This document shows positions 8,287 through 17,572 of a stretch of DNA of 64,000 bases, piece by piece. Under the pieces are notes generated by a model, which saw only the letters and a list, made by a program, of their open reading frames with translations, did no database searches and was not told the DNA's origin. This stretch comes from Weissella cibaria KACC 11862. GTDB lineage: Bacteria; Bacillota; Bacilli; Lactobacillales; Lactobacillaceae. A program made the translations under genes and the position numbers. The stretch is from positions 59,258 through 123,257 of the forward strand of contig NZ_AEKT01000019.1 in assembly GCF_000193635.1 (NCBI RefSeq), in the 5' to 3' direction. Numbering within the stretch: the stretch's first letter is position 1; every line of letters starts with the position of its first letter.

Positions 8287-9090
8287 TTAAATAATTGTTT
8301 CCAGCGTTGCCAAGACACCATCATGCTCATTATCAAATAGTGCCTCACGGTAGCCGCGGCCAAAGAGACGTTCATCTGAATTCGGCATAATGTACACTTC
8401 GCCCGCCAACTGCATCATTTCCAAGTCATTCATACCATCCCCAAAGACCGTCAAATCTTCAGGCGCTAATTGTAATTCGGCAATCATCGCTGATAGACTA
8501 GTCGCTTTATTGACACCTGCTGCTAAAATATCAACCGCCCCATAGCCTGACGTCGTTGGGTGCAAAGACAATGTTGTCGCTTGAATACGGGCAATCGCCT
8601 CATTTGAATGGACAACATCAAAAATCGCCGTCACGCTAGCCAATGGTTGGGGGATGTCGCGCAAGTGATCAACCATATGAATTTGACCATAGACCTGTGT
8701 CATATAGTCTTGCAAGTCAGCACGTAGCTCGCCATACCCATTTAAGCGGTACATGCTGTCCGCAGAAAAGGCAATAATACCGTCCTTTGGTGAAACATCT
8801 ACCAAAATTTGTTCCAACTCAGTTAGTGTGGCTGGGTCAATCGTGCGCAAAGTCGTCGTTTCCGTCCCACGCACGTGCCATGCAGCACCGTTATTGGTCA
8901 CCAGATGAACACGGTCAGCTAAAGCCCCAAACTTTGTGCGCACCCACTTCGCTTCTCGCCCAGTAGCAATGGCAAATTGGTCGCCTTGCGCATCCAACTT
9001 ATCCAAAATAGTCGTAAAACGATCAGCATCAAACGTCTTATCCTCGTGTAGGAAAGTTTGATCTAAGTCAGTTACGTACAATCGTGTCAT
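8287..9090 (-). CDS. Cof-type HAD-IIB phosphatase (paralogue)
   Basis: A 267-residue HAD hydrolase and paralogue of the gene at 6885-7703. Motif I is VTDLDQTFL, with Q where DxDGT has G; both aspartates are kept. ATGREAKW gives motif II and VFGDGMNDLEMM motif III/IV. GAGGTG precedes the ATG. It is probably a sugar-phosphate or cofactor phosphatase. The arrangement HAD-ogt-HAD suggests an old duplication around ogt, but a terminator separates this copy from ogt. Confidence 0.9.
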   Translation of the reverse strand: MTRLYVTDLDQTFLHEDKTFDADRFTTILDKLDAQGDQFAIATGREAKWVRTKFGALADRVHLVTNNGAAWHVRGTETTTLRTIDPATLTELEQILVDVSPKDGIIAFSADSMYRLNGYGELRADLQDYMTQVYGQIHMVDHLRDIPQPLASVTAIFDVVHSNEAIARIQATTLSLHPTTSGYGAVDILAAGVNKATSLSAMIAELQLAPEDLTVFGDGMNDLEMMQLAGEVYIMPNSDERLFGRGYREALFDNEHDGVLATLETII

Positions 9091-9164
9091 CTATGTTCAC
9101 CTCTACTTATCATTTGTCACTTACAGTGTATCAAAGGTATTTGGGGATAGATACCCAAAAGTAC

Positions 9165-9197
9165 AAAAAAGGCGATTGCTTTCGCAATCGCCTTTTT
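9165..9197. terminator. Bidirectional terminator after tRNA-Glu
   Basis: Perfect 9-bp arms 9171-9179 and 9184-9192 with a TTTC loop. There are A- and T-runs on both sides, so it can end the tRNA transcript on the minus strand. Confidence 0.85.
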
Positions 9198-9205
9198 AAT
9201 CAGTA

Positions 9206-9277
9206 TAGCTCATCAGGGAGTCGAACCCTGGATGCCGGTGTGAAAAACCGGAGTCTTAACCGCTTGACCAATGAGCC
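9206..9277 (-). tRNA. tRNA-Glu (anticodon TTC)
   Basis: On the minus strand the 72-nt gene starts GGCTCATTGGTCAAGCGG. It has anticodon stem CCGGT/ACCGG with loop TTTTCAC (anticodon TTC) and a T-arm with GGTTCGACTCC. The acceptor stem GGCTCAT/ATGAGCT closes with a G-U pair. The CCA end is not encoded. Confidence 0.95.
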
Positions 9278-9353
9278 ATTATGTCGCTTCGTTGCCTCAA
9301 CAACATAATATATATTACCAGGATAATCATCTCTTGGCAACCCTTTTTTTAAA

Positions 9354-10103
9354 TTAATTTTCACCCCATGTACGTGCCGTTTTATTGATAACTAAAACAC
9401 CCCGCCCTGGTACTGTAATTGTCGATAGTTGATCACAATCTTCAAATTGTGACAGAGCCGTCACCCAAATTGCCGCATCCGTTAAATCTGGCAACATCAC
9501 TGCCGCTACCCCATCGATTAATTCATGCGTTGCAATGGCCCCCGAATGAATTGGTACTTCTAGATAAGGATCGACATCATCCGTCTTATCAAAAACTTCG
9601 AACGTCCAAAACCAATCTGGATCCTCCGGCTTTGTCTCAACGCGACGCATACCGCCACCTTCCAACGAGACAGCTGCGACTTCAGGTAGCGCCAACAACG
9701 GCCGTAAATGTTGTTCAAACGCCTGTTCAACTGCCCACCCCTGCACTAATGCACCCGGATGATAATTTGGCATTTCACCAGCAGCATATAACTGATTAGT
9801 CATCTGCTCCCCATATGTTGCCGCTGCTAAGACCGTCCGAAATTGAGGCGACACCTCATGAATCGACAGTTCACCTGCATTGAATCGATTCAAAGTCGAC
9901 ATTGGTCGCTTTTCTGAAAACTCACGAAAGATCCAGTCAAACCAATACTGCATTTGCACTTCGGCCAAATTGCCGTGCTCAGCAATCGCTTGTCGTGCCG
10001 GTTCACCACCTTTAAACGCTATCTTCGCCTCATACATGACACCGTCTTTTTCCACTGACAAACCTGCAAGCCAATACTTTGCATTAATTGGTTGTACAAA
10101 CAT
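9354..10103 (-). CDS. ApbE-like FAD:protein FMN transferase
   Basis: A 249-residue protein with the order of ApbE motifs: MSTLNRFNAGE (SxLSxxN-like, about 68-78), a central GWAVEQA, the glycine-rich SLEGGGMRRVET and SGAIATHELIDG, where the family has the metal-binding Thr/Asp region. ApbE enzymes attach FMN to Thr residues of flavoproteins. The motifs are degenerate, there is no signal peptide or lipobox, and the protein is shorter than canonical ApbE. Activity is therefore uncertain. It is monocistronic, with GGGGG before the ATG. Confidence 0.75.
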   Translation of the reverse strand: MFVQPINAKYWLAGLSVEKDGVMYEAKIAFKGGEPARQAIAEHGNLAEVQMQYWFDWIFREFSEKRPMSTLNRFNAGELSIHEVSPQFRTVLAAATYGEQMTNQLYAAGEMPNYHPGALVQGWAVEQAFEQHLRPLLALPEVAAVSLEGGGMRRVETKPEDPDWFWTFEVFDKTDDVDPYLEVPIHSGAIATHELIDGVAAVMLPDLTDAAIWVTALSQFEDCDQLSTITVPGRGVLVINKTARTWGEN

Positions 10104-10217
10104 TTGGTAGCCCCCTTCATTTGGTTACTAAAAGTTTAGCTGTTCAGGCTTAACCCCACCTTGATTTAAACTTACCGGTTCTTCACGTATAATGAAATAG
10201 ACAAGAGGATAAACAAT

Positions 10218-10466
10218 ATGACAACTAAACAATTAGCTCATCCGAAGCTACTGCTATTCTTTGAAACGTTGACGGCTATCGGAGTCGTTGTTGCACTATT
10301 ACGTTTTCTCGCCAGTATCATTAATGCGATTTATAAGCATACAACTGGCAATGAATTAACGTTTGTCACAACTATTCGTGATAATGCCTGGCAAAATTAT
10401 TTAACGCTAGCGCTATTAATCATTGGTATTATTGGCACTCGCATCTTAAAGCGTCGTTTCAAGTAA
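10218..10466 (+). CDS. Small two-TM membrane protein of unknown function
   Basis: An 82-residue protein with two hydrophobic helices (about 12-32 and 56-73), a short loop between them, and a basic C-terminal end (ILKRRFK). AAGAGGAT lies about 10 bases before the ATG, and a strong terminator follows the stop directly, so it is a real single-gene unit. I do not recognise the family. Confidence 0.65.
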   Translation: MTTKQLAHPKLLLFFETLTAIGVVVALLRFLASIINAIYKHTTGNELTFVTTIRDNAWQNYLTLALLIIGIIGTRILKRRFK

Positions 10467-10503
10467 AACAAAGCCGCAACCTCATCTGAAGTTGCGGCTT
10501 TTA
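10467..10503. terminator. Shared bidirectional terminator
   Basis: Arms 10470-10480 and 10491-10501 (AAAGCCGCAAC/GTTGCGGCTTT) have T-rich flanks on both strands. It serves the small membrane gene (+) and proC (-). Confidence 0.85.
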
Positions 10504-10560
10504 AGCGTGTTCCGAAAGGCAAATCCTTACCATAACGCCATTCATCTCGCTCTTTTTGTT

Positions 10561-11352
10561 TTATTCAAACTCGGCATTCTTTTTCATAGTTGCTTGAATG
10601 GCGTCAGCCACCAAACCATTTAAGTTGCCTTGTTCAAGTGCTTCCCAACCAGCAGCTGTAGAACCGCCCGGTGTCATCACTTCATGGGCCAAGGTCATGG
10701 GGTCCTTCTTTAAATCACCCATGTGACGAGCCGTACCAACAACTGTTTGTTCTGCCAAACGCGCGGCTGTATCCGGCGCGATACCTGCCTGAATCCCCGC
10801 TTGCGTCATCGCTTCCGCAAATGCTGCAACAAAGGCTGGTCCCGAACCTGCTAATGCGCTAACAGCGCCAAACTGTTCTTCTGGCAATTCGTCTGTCCGA
10901 CCCAACTCCAGGAACAACGCTGCGATTGCGCCCTTCACATCTTGATCCATATCCGTATCAAATGCCAACGCTGTGTAGCCATACTTCAATGCCACATTCA
11001 CATTTGGTAACGTGCGTGCGACCATAACGTGCTCACCAAAGGCTGCATGCAAGGTTGCCAATGACACACCACCCAACACAGATGCCACAATCACACTTGG
11101 CTTCATCATAATCCCAAGTTGCAACTCTTTTGCGACAGCTTCAAGCTGCGCAGGTGGCATAGCCAACACGACCATATCTGATTCAGCCCAGACATCCAAG
11201 GCCGACTGCTTCGCTTCCAAGCCTAATTCCGCAGCCACTTGGGCACCGGAATTAGGTGAATAAACTACTTGACGAATATCTGCATTGCCTGACCAGCCTT
11301 GCATCATCGCTTTGGCCATATTACCTGCGCCAATAAAACCGATTGTTAACAT
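10561..11352 (-). CDS. proC: Pyrroline-5-carboxylate reductase
   Basis: ProC reduces 1-pyrroline-5-carboxylate to proline with NAD(P)H, the last step of proline synthesis. The Rossmann motif IGFIGAGNMA is at the N-terminus, and the C-terminal signature region contains ALAGSGPAFV and VMTPGGSTAAG. The start was set at the ATG at 11352 (GAGGTG upstream), four codons into the longest frame, giving 263 residues. It is transcribed alone; proA/proB are not in the window. Confidence 0.95.
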   Translation of the reverse strand: MLTIGFIGAGNMAKAMMQGWSGNADIRQVVYSPNSGAQVAAELGLEAKQSALDVWAESDMVVLAMPPAQLEAVAKELQLGIMMKPSVIVASVLGGVSLATLHAAFGEHVMVARTLPNVNVALKYGYTALAFDTDMDQDVKGAIAALFLELGRTDELPEEQFGAVSALAGSGPAFVAAFAEAMTQAGIQAGIAPDTAARLAEQTVVGTARHMGDLKKDPMTLAHEVMTPGGSTAAGWEALEQGNLNGLVADAIQATMKKNAEFE

Positions 11353-11444
11353 CTCACACCTCATTTATCACATTGTTATTAGTCATATCATAACATAGCC
11401 AAATCACTCGCACCGGCTCAAAATAGTTTTAAAATTTCGGATAA

Positions 11445-11474
11445 AGAAAAAGGTCTAGCAATTGCCAGACCTTT
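11445..11474 (-). terminator. Terminator of the mreB-DUF2969-rodA unit
   Basis: AAAGGTCT/AGACCTTT arms (11449-11456 and 11467-11474) are followed by a T-rich stretch on the minus strand, directly after rodA. Confidence 0.85.
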
Positions 11475-11484
11475 ATTATTGACT

Positions 11485-12675
11485 CTATGAGAAACCTTGT
11501 CGTTCTGATAATGAGAATGACCGGTTATGATAGCGCATCGACATTATCAGACCGATGCCAATCATATTTCCGACTAACGCCGAACCACCTTGCGAAATGA
11601 ATGGCAATGGAATACCCGTCAATGGTACCAATCCAATGTTCATCCCAATATTTTCGAAAATGTGGAAGAGTAGCATCATCACAACGCCAGCTGCAATATA
11701 AGCATAGAATTGATTTGACGTATCGTAAACAACTTGGAAGATTTGGTAAATCAACAAGAAGTACAAAATCAATAACAAGATACTACCTACGAAACCGAAG
11801 TTTTCTCCAATAACCGAGAAAATCATATCAGATTCACGCACTGGCACAGCCACGTGTGATACGTTGAAACCTGTACCACTCAAACCACCCGAACCAATTG
11901 CTTTCATTGATTGCCACAACTGGTACGCACTGTTTGATGTATCACCAGATGGCTTCAACCAAGCATCGACACGCGCAAACTGGTAAGCTTCAAATCCCAC
12001 CTTTTCCAGAATATGGCGTCCCCAGGTTTGGGTAACGAACAGAATTGCTGTCGTTCCCAGTGCCCCGGCAACCCCCATAATTGGTCCAAGGATTTTCCAA
12101 CTCAAACCAGATACAAGCGTCATACCAAAAACGATTGCCAAGAACACCATCATGGTTCCAAAGTCGTGTTGGGCAAGCACCAAAACAACAACCGGTGCCG
12201 ACCAAGCAATGATTTTTAACAGCAACATCTTATCTGAACGCCAATCGTGAACTGGATTGTTTAGATTGTGTTGCGAAATAGCGCGGGCCAACATCACGAT
12301 GAAGGCCGGCTTCATAAATTCAGCTGGTTGAAAAGTTAACGGTCCAAAGGCGAACCACATACCACCAGTCCTTGCATAATACGCACGTGAATAAAACACC
12401 AACACGGCCAACATCAAGAAAACACCAAATCCAAAGATGTAAGGTGCTACTCGCCATAGCTGTTCCGAGTCAAAGCGCATAATAATCATGACGACTACAA
12501 TACCTGCAAAATAGTAGGCCGCCTGCATAATTACCATTCGCGTCACGTTCACACCAACTGTATCGTGTGTTCCCGCCACATATAAGGATGCCAAACCAAT
12601 CAACGCTAGCATCATGACAACGAAGATGATCGACCAATCGACCTCACCTTCGTGTGCAAAAAAGCGTTTGATCAT
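11485..12675 (-). CDS. rodA: Rod-shape-determining protein RodA, SEDS glycosyltransferase
   Basis: A 396-residue SEDS-family membrane protein with about ten TM helices. RodA polymerises lipid II into glycan strands of the side wall with its partner PBP2. Visible family marks are FGPLTFQPAEFMKPAFI, LAQHDFGTMMVF and the C-terminal GIPLPFISQGGSALVGN. It is last in the mreB-DUF2969-rodA operon, which explains its assignment to elongation rather than division (FtsW). AAGAGG lies upstream of the start. Confidence 0.93.
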   Translation of the reverse strand: MIKRFFAHEGEVDWSIIFVVMMLALIGLASLYVAGTHDTVGVNVTRMVIMQAAYYFAGIVVVMIIMRFDSEQLWRVAPYIFGFGVFLMLAVLVFYSRAYYARTGGMWFAFGPLTFQPAEFMKPAFIVMLARAISQHNLNNPVHDWRSDKMLLLKIIAWSAPVVVLVLAQHDFGTMMVFLAIVFGMTLVSGLSWKILGPIMGVAGALGTTAILFVTQTWGRHILEKVGFEAYQFARVDAWLKPSGDTSNSAYQLWQSMKAIGSGGLSGTGFNVSHVAVPVRESDMIFSVIGENFGFVGSILLLILYFLLIYQIFQVVYDTSNQFYAYIAAGVVMMLLFHIFENIGMNIGLVPLTGIPLPFISQGGSALVGNMIGIGLIMSMRYHNRSFSLSERQGFS

Positions 12676-12696
12676 GTTTTACCTCTTAACCTGCAA

Positions 12697-12906
12697 TTAG
12701 TGGTGCAAATTGAATTCTGCAATCAACATTTCCATTGCATCATCAAAGTCCTTAGCCGTTACTGAACGGTTATCAGAAAAACGCACCGTCAATGGTGTCG
12801 TTGATTCATCAATCGTTCCCAAACGAACCTTGTTAATCTTTACTTCTGAGAGGTTATCTCCCATATCGTTAATTTCTACTGAAACTGGCTTATTATTCCG
12901 TGACAT
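12697..12906 (-). CDS. DUF2969 family protein
   Basis: A 69-residue soluble protein, rich in beta propensity (SVEINDM, SEVKINKVRLGTI, LTVRFSDNRSV), of the DUF2969 family found in lactic acid bacteria beside cell-shape genes. It begins 3 bases after mreB and is followed 21 bases later by rodA. Its role is not known; the conserved place suggests a small accessory of the elongasome, which is inference. Confidence 0.85.
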   Translation of the reverse strand: MSRNNKPVSVEINDMGDNLSEVKINKVRLGTIDESTTPLTVRFSDNRSVTAKDFDDAMEMLIAEFNLHH

Positions 12907-12908
12907 AA

Positions 12909-13898
12909 TTACTTCCCTTGTGATCCGTGCATGTGTTCTAGCAACTTTCCAGCACCCTTGGCAACATTATCCAATGGGCTTTCTGAAATCATAACGGGCA
13001 CACCTAAGTGATCTGAAATCAACTTATCCATCCCGCGTAGTAGGGCACCACCACCAGTTAGCACGATACCACGATCAATGATATCAGAAGCTAATTCTGG
13101 TTGAATGCGGGCCAATACTTGGTGCGCCGCATCGACGATTTGCGCCAATGCATCGTGCATCGCCGCCTCAACTTCATTAGCATTCAACGTAATTGTACGT
13201 GGCATACCTGAGAAGTTATCACGTCCACGGACTTCCATCTCTTCTGGCTCGTCTAATGGTGTTGCCGTTCCAATCTTAATCTTAATTGTTTCAGCTGTAC
13301 GCTCACCGATTTGCAAACCGTGGTCACGCTTAACCATGTTGGCAATATCTGCGTTCATCTTATCACCGGCAACTCGAATTGATTCAGATGCCACAATATC
13401 GCCAAGTGACAACACGGCAATATCAGACGTACCACCACCCATGTCGATAACCATTGACGCAATTGGTGAGAAGATATCCAAACCAGCACCAACCGCCGCA
13501 ACCTTTGGCTCGTACTCTAGGTAGACCTTACCACCACCAGACTTTTCGGCAGCCCCGATAATCGCCTTACGTTCAATTTCTGTGATATTCGTTGGGGCGC
13601 ACACCATAATGTTTGGTCGTGACATGATGCCCTTTGCGTTCAACTTTGACATAAAGTATGACAACATCGCTTCCGTCATATCGAAGTCTGAAATAACACC
13701 ATCCTTCAATGGACGAACTGCGCGAATGTTACCTGGCGTACGACCAACCATTTGGTAGGCTTCAGTTCCCACAGCCAAAACCTTATCTGTTTTGGTATCA
13801 ATTGCGACAACAGAAGGTTCGTTAAGGACGATTCCTTCACCCTCAACATAAATTAGGACATTTGCCGTTCCTAAATCAACGCCGATTTCCTTGGCCAT
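12909..13898 (-). CDS. mreB: Rod-shape-determining actin homologue MreB/Mbl
   Basis: A 329-residue bacterial actin. The nucleotide-binding motifs are visible: GVDLGTANVLIYVEGEGI (phosphate 1), VIDMGGGTSDIAVLS (phosphate 2) and IVLTGGGALLRGMDKLI (adenosine). The filament guides side-wall synthesis by RodA. AAGAGGTGG precedes the ATG, and a TATACT box lies about 65 bases upstream of it (13962-13967). It leads the operon with DUF2969 and rodA and is divergent from murF. It could equally be called mbl. Confidence 0.95.
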   Translation of the reverse strand: MAKEIGVDLGTANVLIYVEGEGIVLNEPSVVAIDTKTDKVLAVGTEAYQMVGRTPGNIRAVRPLKDGVISDFDMTEAMLSYFMSKLNAKGIMSRPNIMVCAPTNITEIERKAIIGAAEKSGGGKVYLEYEPKVAAVGAGLDIFSPIASMVIDMGGGTSDIAVLSLGDIVASESIRVAGDKMNADIANMVKRDHGLQIGERTAETIKIKIGTATPLDEPEEMEVRGRDNFSGMPRTITLNANEVEAAMHDALAQIVDAAHQVLARIQPELASDIIDRGIVLTGGGALLRGMDKLISDHLGVPVMISESPLDNVAKGAGKLLEHMHGSQGK

Positions 13899-13986
13899 GA
13901 TTTTCCACCTCTTATTTTACTTGCGCATACTCGCTTTAATTCTTAAATATGTATCTTTAATAGTATACAACAAAATCCGCCTTAAA

Positions 13987-14016
13987 TTGACCCCAGTTTG
14001 CTTTCCAGCGTAAAAT
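13987..14016 (+). promoter_or_regulatory. murF promoter
   Basis: TTGACC (13987-13992) and TAAAAT (14011-14016) are separated by 18 bases and lie 34 bases before the murF ATG. Confidence 0.65.
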
Positions 14017-14049
14017 AGGGGTGACAAAAAATAAAGGACATTATTACCT

Positions 14050-15414
14050 ATGAAACTGACATTGCAAGAAATGGCAACGGCCATCAACGCGGAAATTATC
14101 AACGCGGCCGATGTCGCTGTTACCAGCACCACATTCGATTCACGTAAAGCTGAAGCCGGTAGTTTATTCGTCCCCCTTGTTGCTGCAAATGATGGTCACG
14201 ATTACGTTGCTAGCGCTGTTGCTAATGGTGCCACAGTTACCTTATGGCAAGCTGACCACCCTAATGTACCAACTGACGTGCCAACATTGGTTGTTGCCGA
14301 TACGCTCGTGGCCTTCCAACAATTAGCCGTCTACTACTTGAAGCAAGTTCAACCAAAAGTTGTTGCGATTTCAGGTTCAAACGGTAAGACAACGACAAAA
14401 GATTTCGTTGCCGCAATTGGTGCTTCAACATTCAAAACTGTCAAAACACCAGCCAACTTCAATAACGAAATTGGCGTCCCAACGACCATCCTATCGATGC
14501 CTGCGGATACCGAATTGTTAGTCATCGAATTCGGTATGGATCGTCCTGGTGACCTAACCTTCCTATCTGAAATGGTTCACCCCGACATCGCTGTCTTAAC
14601 GATGATTGGTGAAGCCCACATTGAATTCTTCAAAACTCGCGAACGCATCGCCGACGGTAAGATGGAAATCATTGCCGGCCTGCAACCGAACGGCGTCCTC
14701 GTGTACAACGGCGACGAACCATTACTCCGCGAACGCGCTGGTCAACACGCATTCTTGCATACTGCAACTTTTGGCCTTAATCCTGATAATGATTTGTATG
14801 CGTCAACAATTGCTATGAATCCCGTCGGTGCCACCTTCCAAACGGATAAATCAGCGATGACTTACCACATTCCATTGACGGGTCGCTACAACGTTTCTAA
14901 CGCCTTGGCCGCCATTTCAGTCGGCATCTTGTTGGGGATTTCAGACGACAAGATTGCACAAGCACTTGCAGAAGCCCCCATCACTGAAAACCGCACTGAA
15001 TGGTTAGCTGGTAATTTTGGTGGTAAGATTTTGTCTGATGTTTACAACTCAAATCCAACCGCTGCCAAGGAGGTCTTGCACTTCTTTGCCGAGACACCTG
15101 TCACAGGTCGACGTATTGCTGTTTTGGGTGATATGCTCGAACTTGGTGAAGCTGGCCCAGCCTTGCACGCTAGTCTTGCTGAAAAGCTTGATCCGGCCAC
15201 GATTCAACACGTGTACCTCGTGGGTGACATCATGGCGAGCCTCGAAGATGTCTTGAGCGTTAATTACCCAGCTGGTACCGTTAAACGCTATAGCAAGGAT
15301 GACAAGGCAACCCTGATTGCTGATCTTCAAGCTGATTTAACGGCTGATGATGCCGTCCTTCTGAAAGGGTCACATGGCATTCACCTTGAAGAAGTGGTAA
15401 CTGCCTTGGTCTAA
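14050..15414 (+). CDS. murF: UDP-MurNAc-tripeptide--D-alanyl-D-alanine ligase
   Basis: MurF adds the terminal D-Ala dipeptide to UDP-MurNAc-tripeptide in the cytoplasm, finishing the wall precursor. The 454 residues show an N-terminal Mur domain, the P-loop SGSNGKTTTKDFV (about 112-124), NFNNEIGVP, EFGMDRPGD, MIGEAHIEFF and a C-terminal domain with VLGDMLELG. The ribosome site (AAAGGA) is somewhat far from the ATG. It is monocistronic, beginning 151 bases from the divergent mreB start. Confidence 0.96.
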   Translation: MKLTLQEMATAINAEIINAADVAVTSTTFDSRKAEAGSLFVPLVAANDGHDYVASAVANGATVTLWQADHPNVPTDVPTLVVADTLVAFQQLAVYYLKQVQPKVVAISGSNGKTTTKDFVAAIGASTFKTVKTPANFNNEIGVPTTILSMPADTELLVIEFGMDRPGDLTFLSEMVHPDIAVLTMIGEAHIEFFKTRERIADGKMEIIAGLQPNGVLVYNGDEPLLRERAGQHAFLHTATFGLNPDNDLYASTIAMNPVGATFQTDKSAMTYHIPLTGRYNVSNALAAISVGILLGISDDKIAQALAEAPITENRTEWLAGNFGGKILSDVYNSNPTAAKEVLHFFAETPVTGRRIAVLGDMLELGEAGPALHASLAEKLDPATIQHVYLVGDIMASLEDVLSVNYPAGTVKRYSKDDKATLIADLQADLTADDAVLLKGSHGIHLEEVVTALV

Positions 15415-15425
15415 TCAAACAACAG

Positions 15426-15465
15426 AAAAAAGCGATGCAGACATTCGAATGTCGCATCGCTTTTT
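15426..15465. terminator. Bidirectional terminator between murF and nupC
   Basis: A long hairpin: GCGATGC/GCATCGC plus GACAT/ATGTC around a TCGA loop, with A- and T-runs outside. It serves the convergent murF and nup units. Confidence 0.9.
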
Positions 15466-15472
15466 ATTGTCA

Positions 15473-16429
15473 TTAGACTGACTTAATATAGTTCACACCG
15501 TCTGCCGCTGGGGCCTTTGACTTGGCGAAGAAGACAACCAAAATCAAAACCGTGAAGACGTATGGCGCAACTTGTAGGTAAACTGCTGGCACTTGGTTCA
15601 ATAGTGGCAATTGTGCACCGACGATTGCCATTGATTGTGAGAAGCCGAAGAACAACGCAGCTGCCATGGCACCAACTGGATTCCAGCGACCAAAAATCAT
15701 GGCCGCCATTGACATAAATCCTTGTCCAACAATCGTTGATGCTGAAAAGTTACCCGCGATTGATTGGGCGAACAACGCCCCACCAATTCCACCAAGGACA
15801 CCTGAAATCAGCACACCGGTATAACGCAAAGCATAAACATTCAAGCCAAGCGTATCTGCAGCTTGTGGGTTTTCACCAACTGAACGCAAGCGCAACCCAA
15901 AACGGGTCTTAAACAATACCCATGAAGCTACAAAAGCTACGATAATCGCAACCCACGCTGTGGCAGAAGTCTTCGTGAAGAAGATTGTGCCGATAAATGG
16001 AATCTTTGCCAAACCAGGTACATTCCAGTAACCAAAGTTTTCTGCAATCATTGATGTTTGACCCTTACCGTACATCAACTTAATCAAGTAAACACCCAAG
16101 GCTGGGGCCATCAAATTCATCACTGTACCTGACACAATGTGGTCAGCGCGCAAAGTCACCGTTGCGACCGCGTGTAGCAATGAGAAAATCAGACCAATGA
16201 CTGCACCAGCAATCAAACCAAGCCATGGCGTCAAAGCCCCAAATTGGCTTGCAAATGTTAAATTAAAGACAACGCCGGCGAAAGCTCCCATAATCATGGT
16301 TCCTTCTAGCCCAACGTTAACAACTCCAGCACGTTCTGAGAACGTACCCCCTAATGCAGTGAAAATCAAAGGCGCTGAGTAAACCAACGTACTTGAAATC
16401 ACCAATTGCAAGATCGTTTCCAAACTCAT
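15473..16429 (-). CDS. nupC: Nucleoside ABC transporter permease (NupC/NupQ type)
   Basis: A 318-residue BPD_transp_2 permease with about eight to nine TM helices. The characteristic GTFSERAGVVNVGLEGTM near the N-terminus and LRSVGENPQAADTLG are shared by the B. subtilis NupQ and L. lactis NupC permeases. Together with nupB and nupA it forms the membrane part of a BMP-dependent nucleoside importer. It starts 2 bases after nupB and ends the operon. Confidence 0.9.
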   Translation of the reverse strand: MSLETILQLVISSTLVYSAPLIFTALGGTFSERAGVVNVGLEGTMIMGAFAGVVFNLTFASQFGALTPWLGLIAGAVIGLIFSLLHAVATVTLRADHIVSGTVMNLMAPALGVYLIKLMYGKGQTSMIAENFGYWNVPGLAKIPFIGTIFFTKTSATAWVAIIVAFVASWVLFKTRFGLRLRSVGENPQAADTLGLNVYALRYTGVLISGVLGGIGGALFAQSIAGNFSASTIVGQGFMSMAAMIFGRWNPVGAMAAALFFGFSQSMAIVGAQLPLLNQVPAVYLQVAPYVFTVLILVVFFAKSKAPAADGVNYIKSV

Positions 16430-16431
16430 GG

Positions 16432-17568
16432 TTACTCTGCCTCCTTCTCTACCTTCTTGTCGTTACGACCCTTTTTCTGAGGGCCGGCCAACTTCTTGGC
16501 TTTTTGTTTTGCATCGTCTTCATCGATCTTAACCAAAATCAAACGAATCAAGTAGTTCGCACCGATAAAGAAGATAATTGACGCTGTCACAACAGAAACC
16601 AATTCAGTTGGGACACCTGAAGCCAATGGCATTCCTAATCCACCAACAGACAAAATAGAGAACAACAAAGCAGCGAAGAAGATACCCAAGAACGAACCTG
16701 ATGCCAACAAGGCAACCGCCATACCATCGTATCCAACTTGTGGTGCACCAGTTTGCGAGAAGATGTTCAAGTACGTTCCCAAACCTTCAGTTGCACCAGC
16801 CAACCCAGCTAACAAGCCAGAAATCGTCATGGCTGTAACTGCCGTGCGCTTTGCTGACATACCCGCATAACGAGCAGCATCGGGGTTCAACCCAACTGCA
16901 CGGATTTCAAAACCAAGCGTTGTCCGCTTCATAATGAACCAAATGGCTACCAGCGCCACAATCGCAATGATAAACCCAATGTTCAAACGAGACCCACCCG
17001 TTAAGTTCGCAAGCAAATCCCAACGTAGCGAATCCTCCGTTGGCAACGTAACCGTCATATCAGTTGTCGTCATCAACTTCTTAGGTAACCCTTGCACAAA
17101 GGCATTTCCACCATATAAGGCAATGTAGTTCAACATGATTGTTGTAATAACTTCTGATGCACCAAACTGAGCTCGCAGCCAACCTGGCAAGGCACCCATC
17201 AAAGCACCAGCGAGCGCCCCGATGATAACTGCCAACGGAATTGACAGCCATGGTGTCATTGATTGGTTAACCAACACAAACCACGTTGATGCAATCCAAC
17301 CAACCCAAACTTGACCAGCAAGTCCGATGTTGAAGAAACCGGCTGATTGTGCAACCAAGAAACCGGCCGCCGTTAGAATCAGCGGCGTCATCGATCGCAA
17401 CACTTCACCGATATTCAATGATGACCCGAGCGCTGATTGCACCAAGCTCACATAACCAGTCACTGGATTAAAACCAGAGACCAACATGATGATCGCACCG
17501 ACCATCAAACCAAAGAAGACAGCCAGGCCTGCAACGAGACCTGTACCGTATGAATTAATTTTATTCAC
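16432..17568 (-). CDS. nupB: Nucleoside ABC transporter permease (NupB/NupP type)
   Basis: A 378-residue BPD_transp_2 permease with about nine to ten TM helices. The GQVWVGWIAST region and IRAVGLNPDAARYAG are typical of the partner permease in BMP systems. The C-terminal tail of about 30 residues is highly charged (Lys/Glu repeats). It begins with GTG at 17568, four bases after nupA, so translation is likely coupled. Confidence 0.9.
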   Translation of the reverse strand: MNKINSYGTGLVAGLAVFFGLMVGAIIMLVSGFNPVTGYVSLVQSALGSSLNIGEVLRSMTPLILTAAGFLVAQSAGFFNIGLAGQVWVGWIASTWFVLVNQSMTPWLSIPLAVIIGALAGALMGALPGWLRAQFGASEVITTIMLNYIALYGGNAFVQGLPKKLMTTTDMTVTLPTEDSLRWDLLANLTGGSRLNIGFIIAIVALVAIWFIMKRTTLGFEIRAVGLNPDAARYAGMSAKRTAVTAMTISGLLAGLAGATEGLGTYLNIFSQTGAPQVGYDGMAVALLASGSFLGIFFAALLFSILSVGGLGMPLASGVPTELVSVVTASIIFFIGANYLIRLILVKIDEDDAKQKAKKLAGPQKKGRNDKKVEKEAE

Positions 17569-17572
17569 CAGT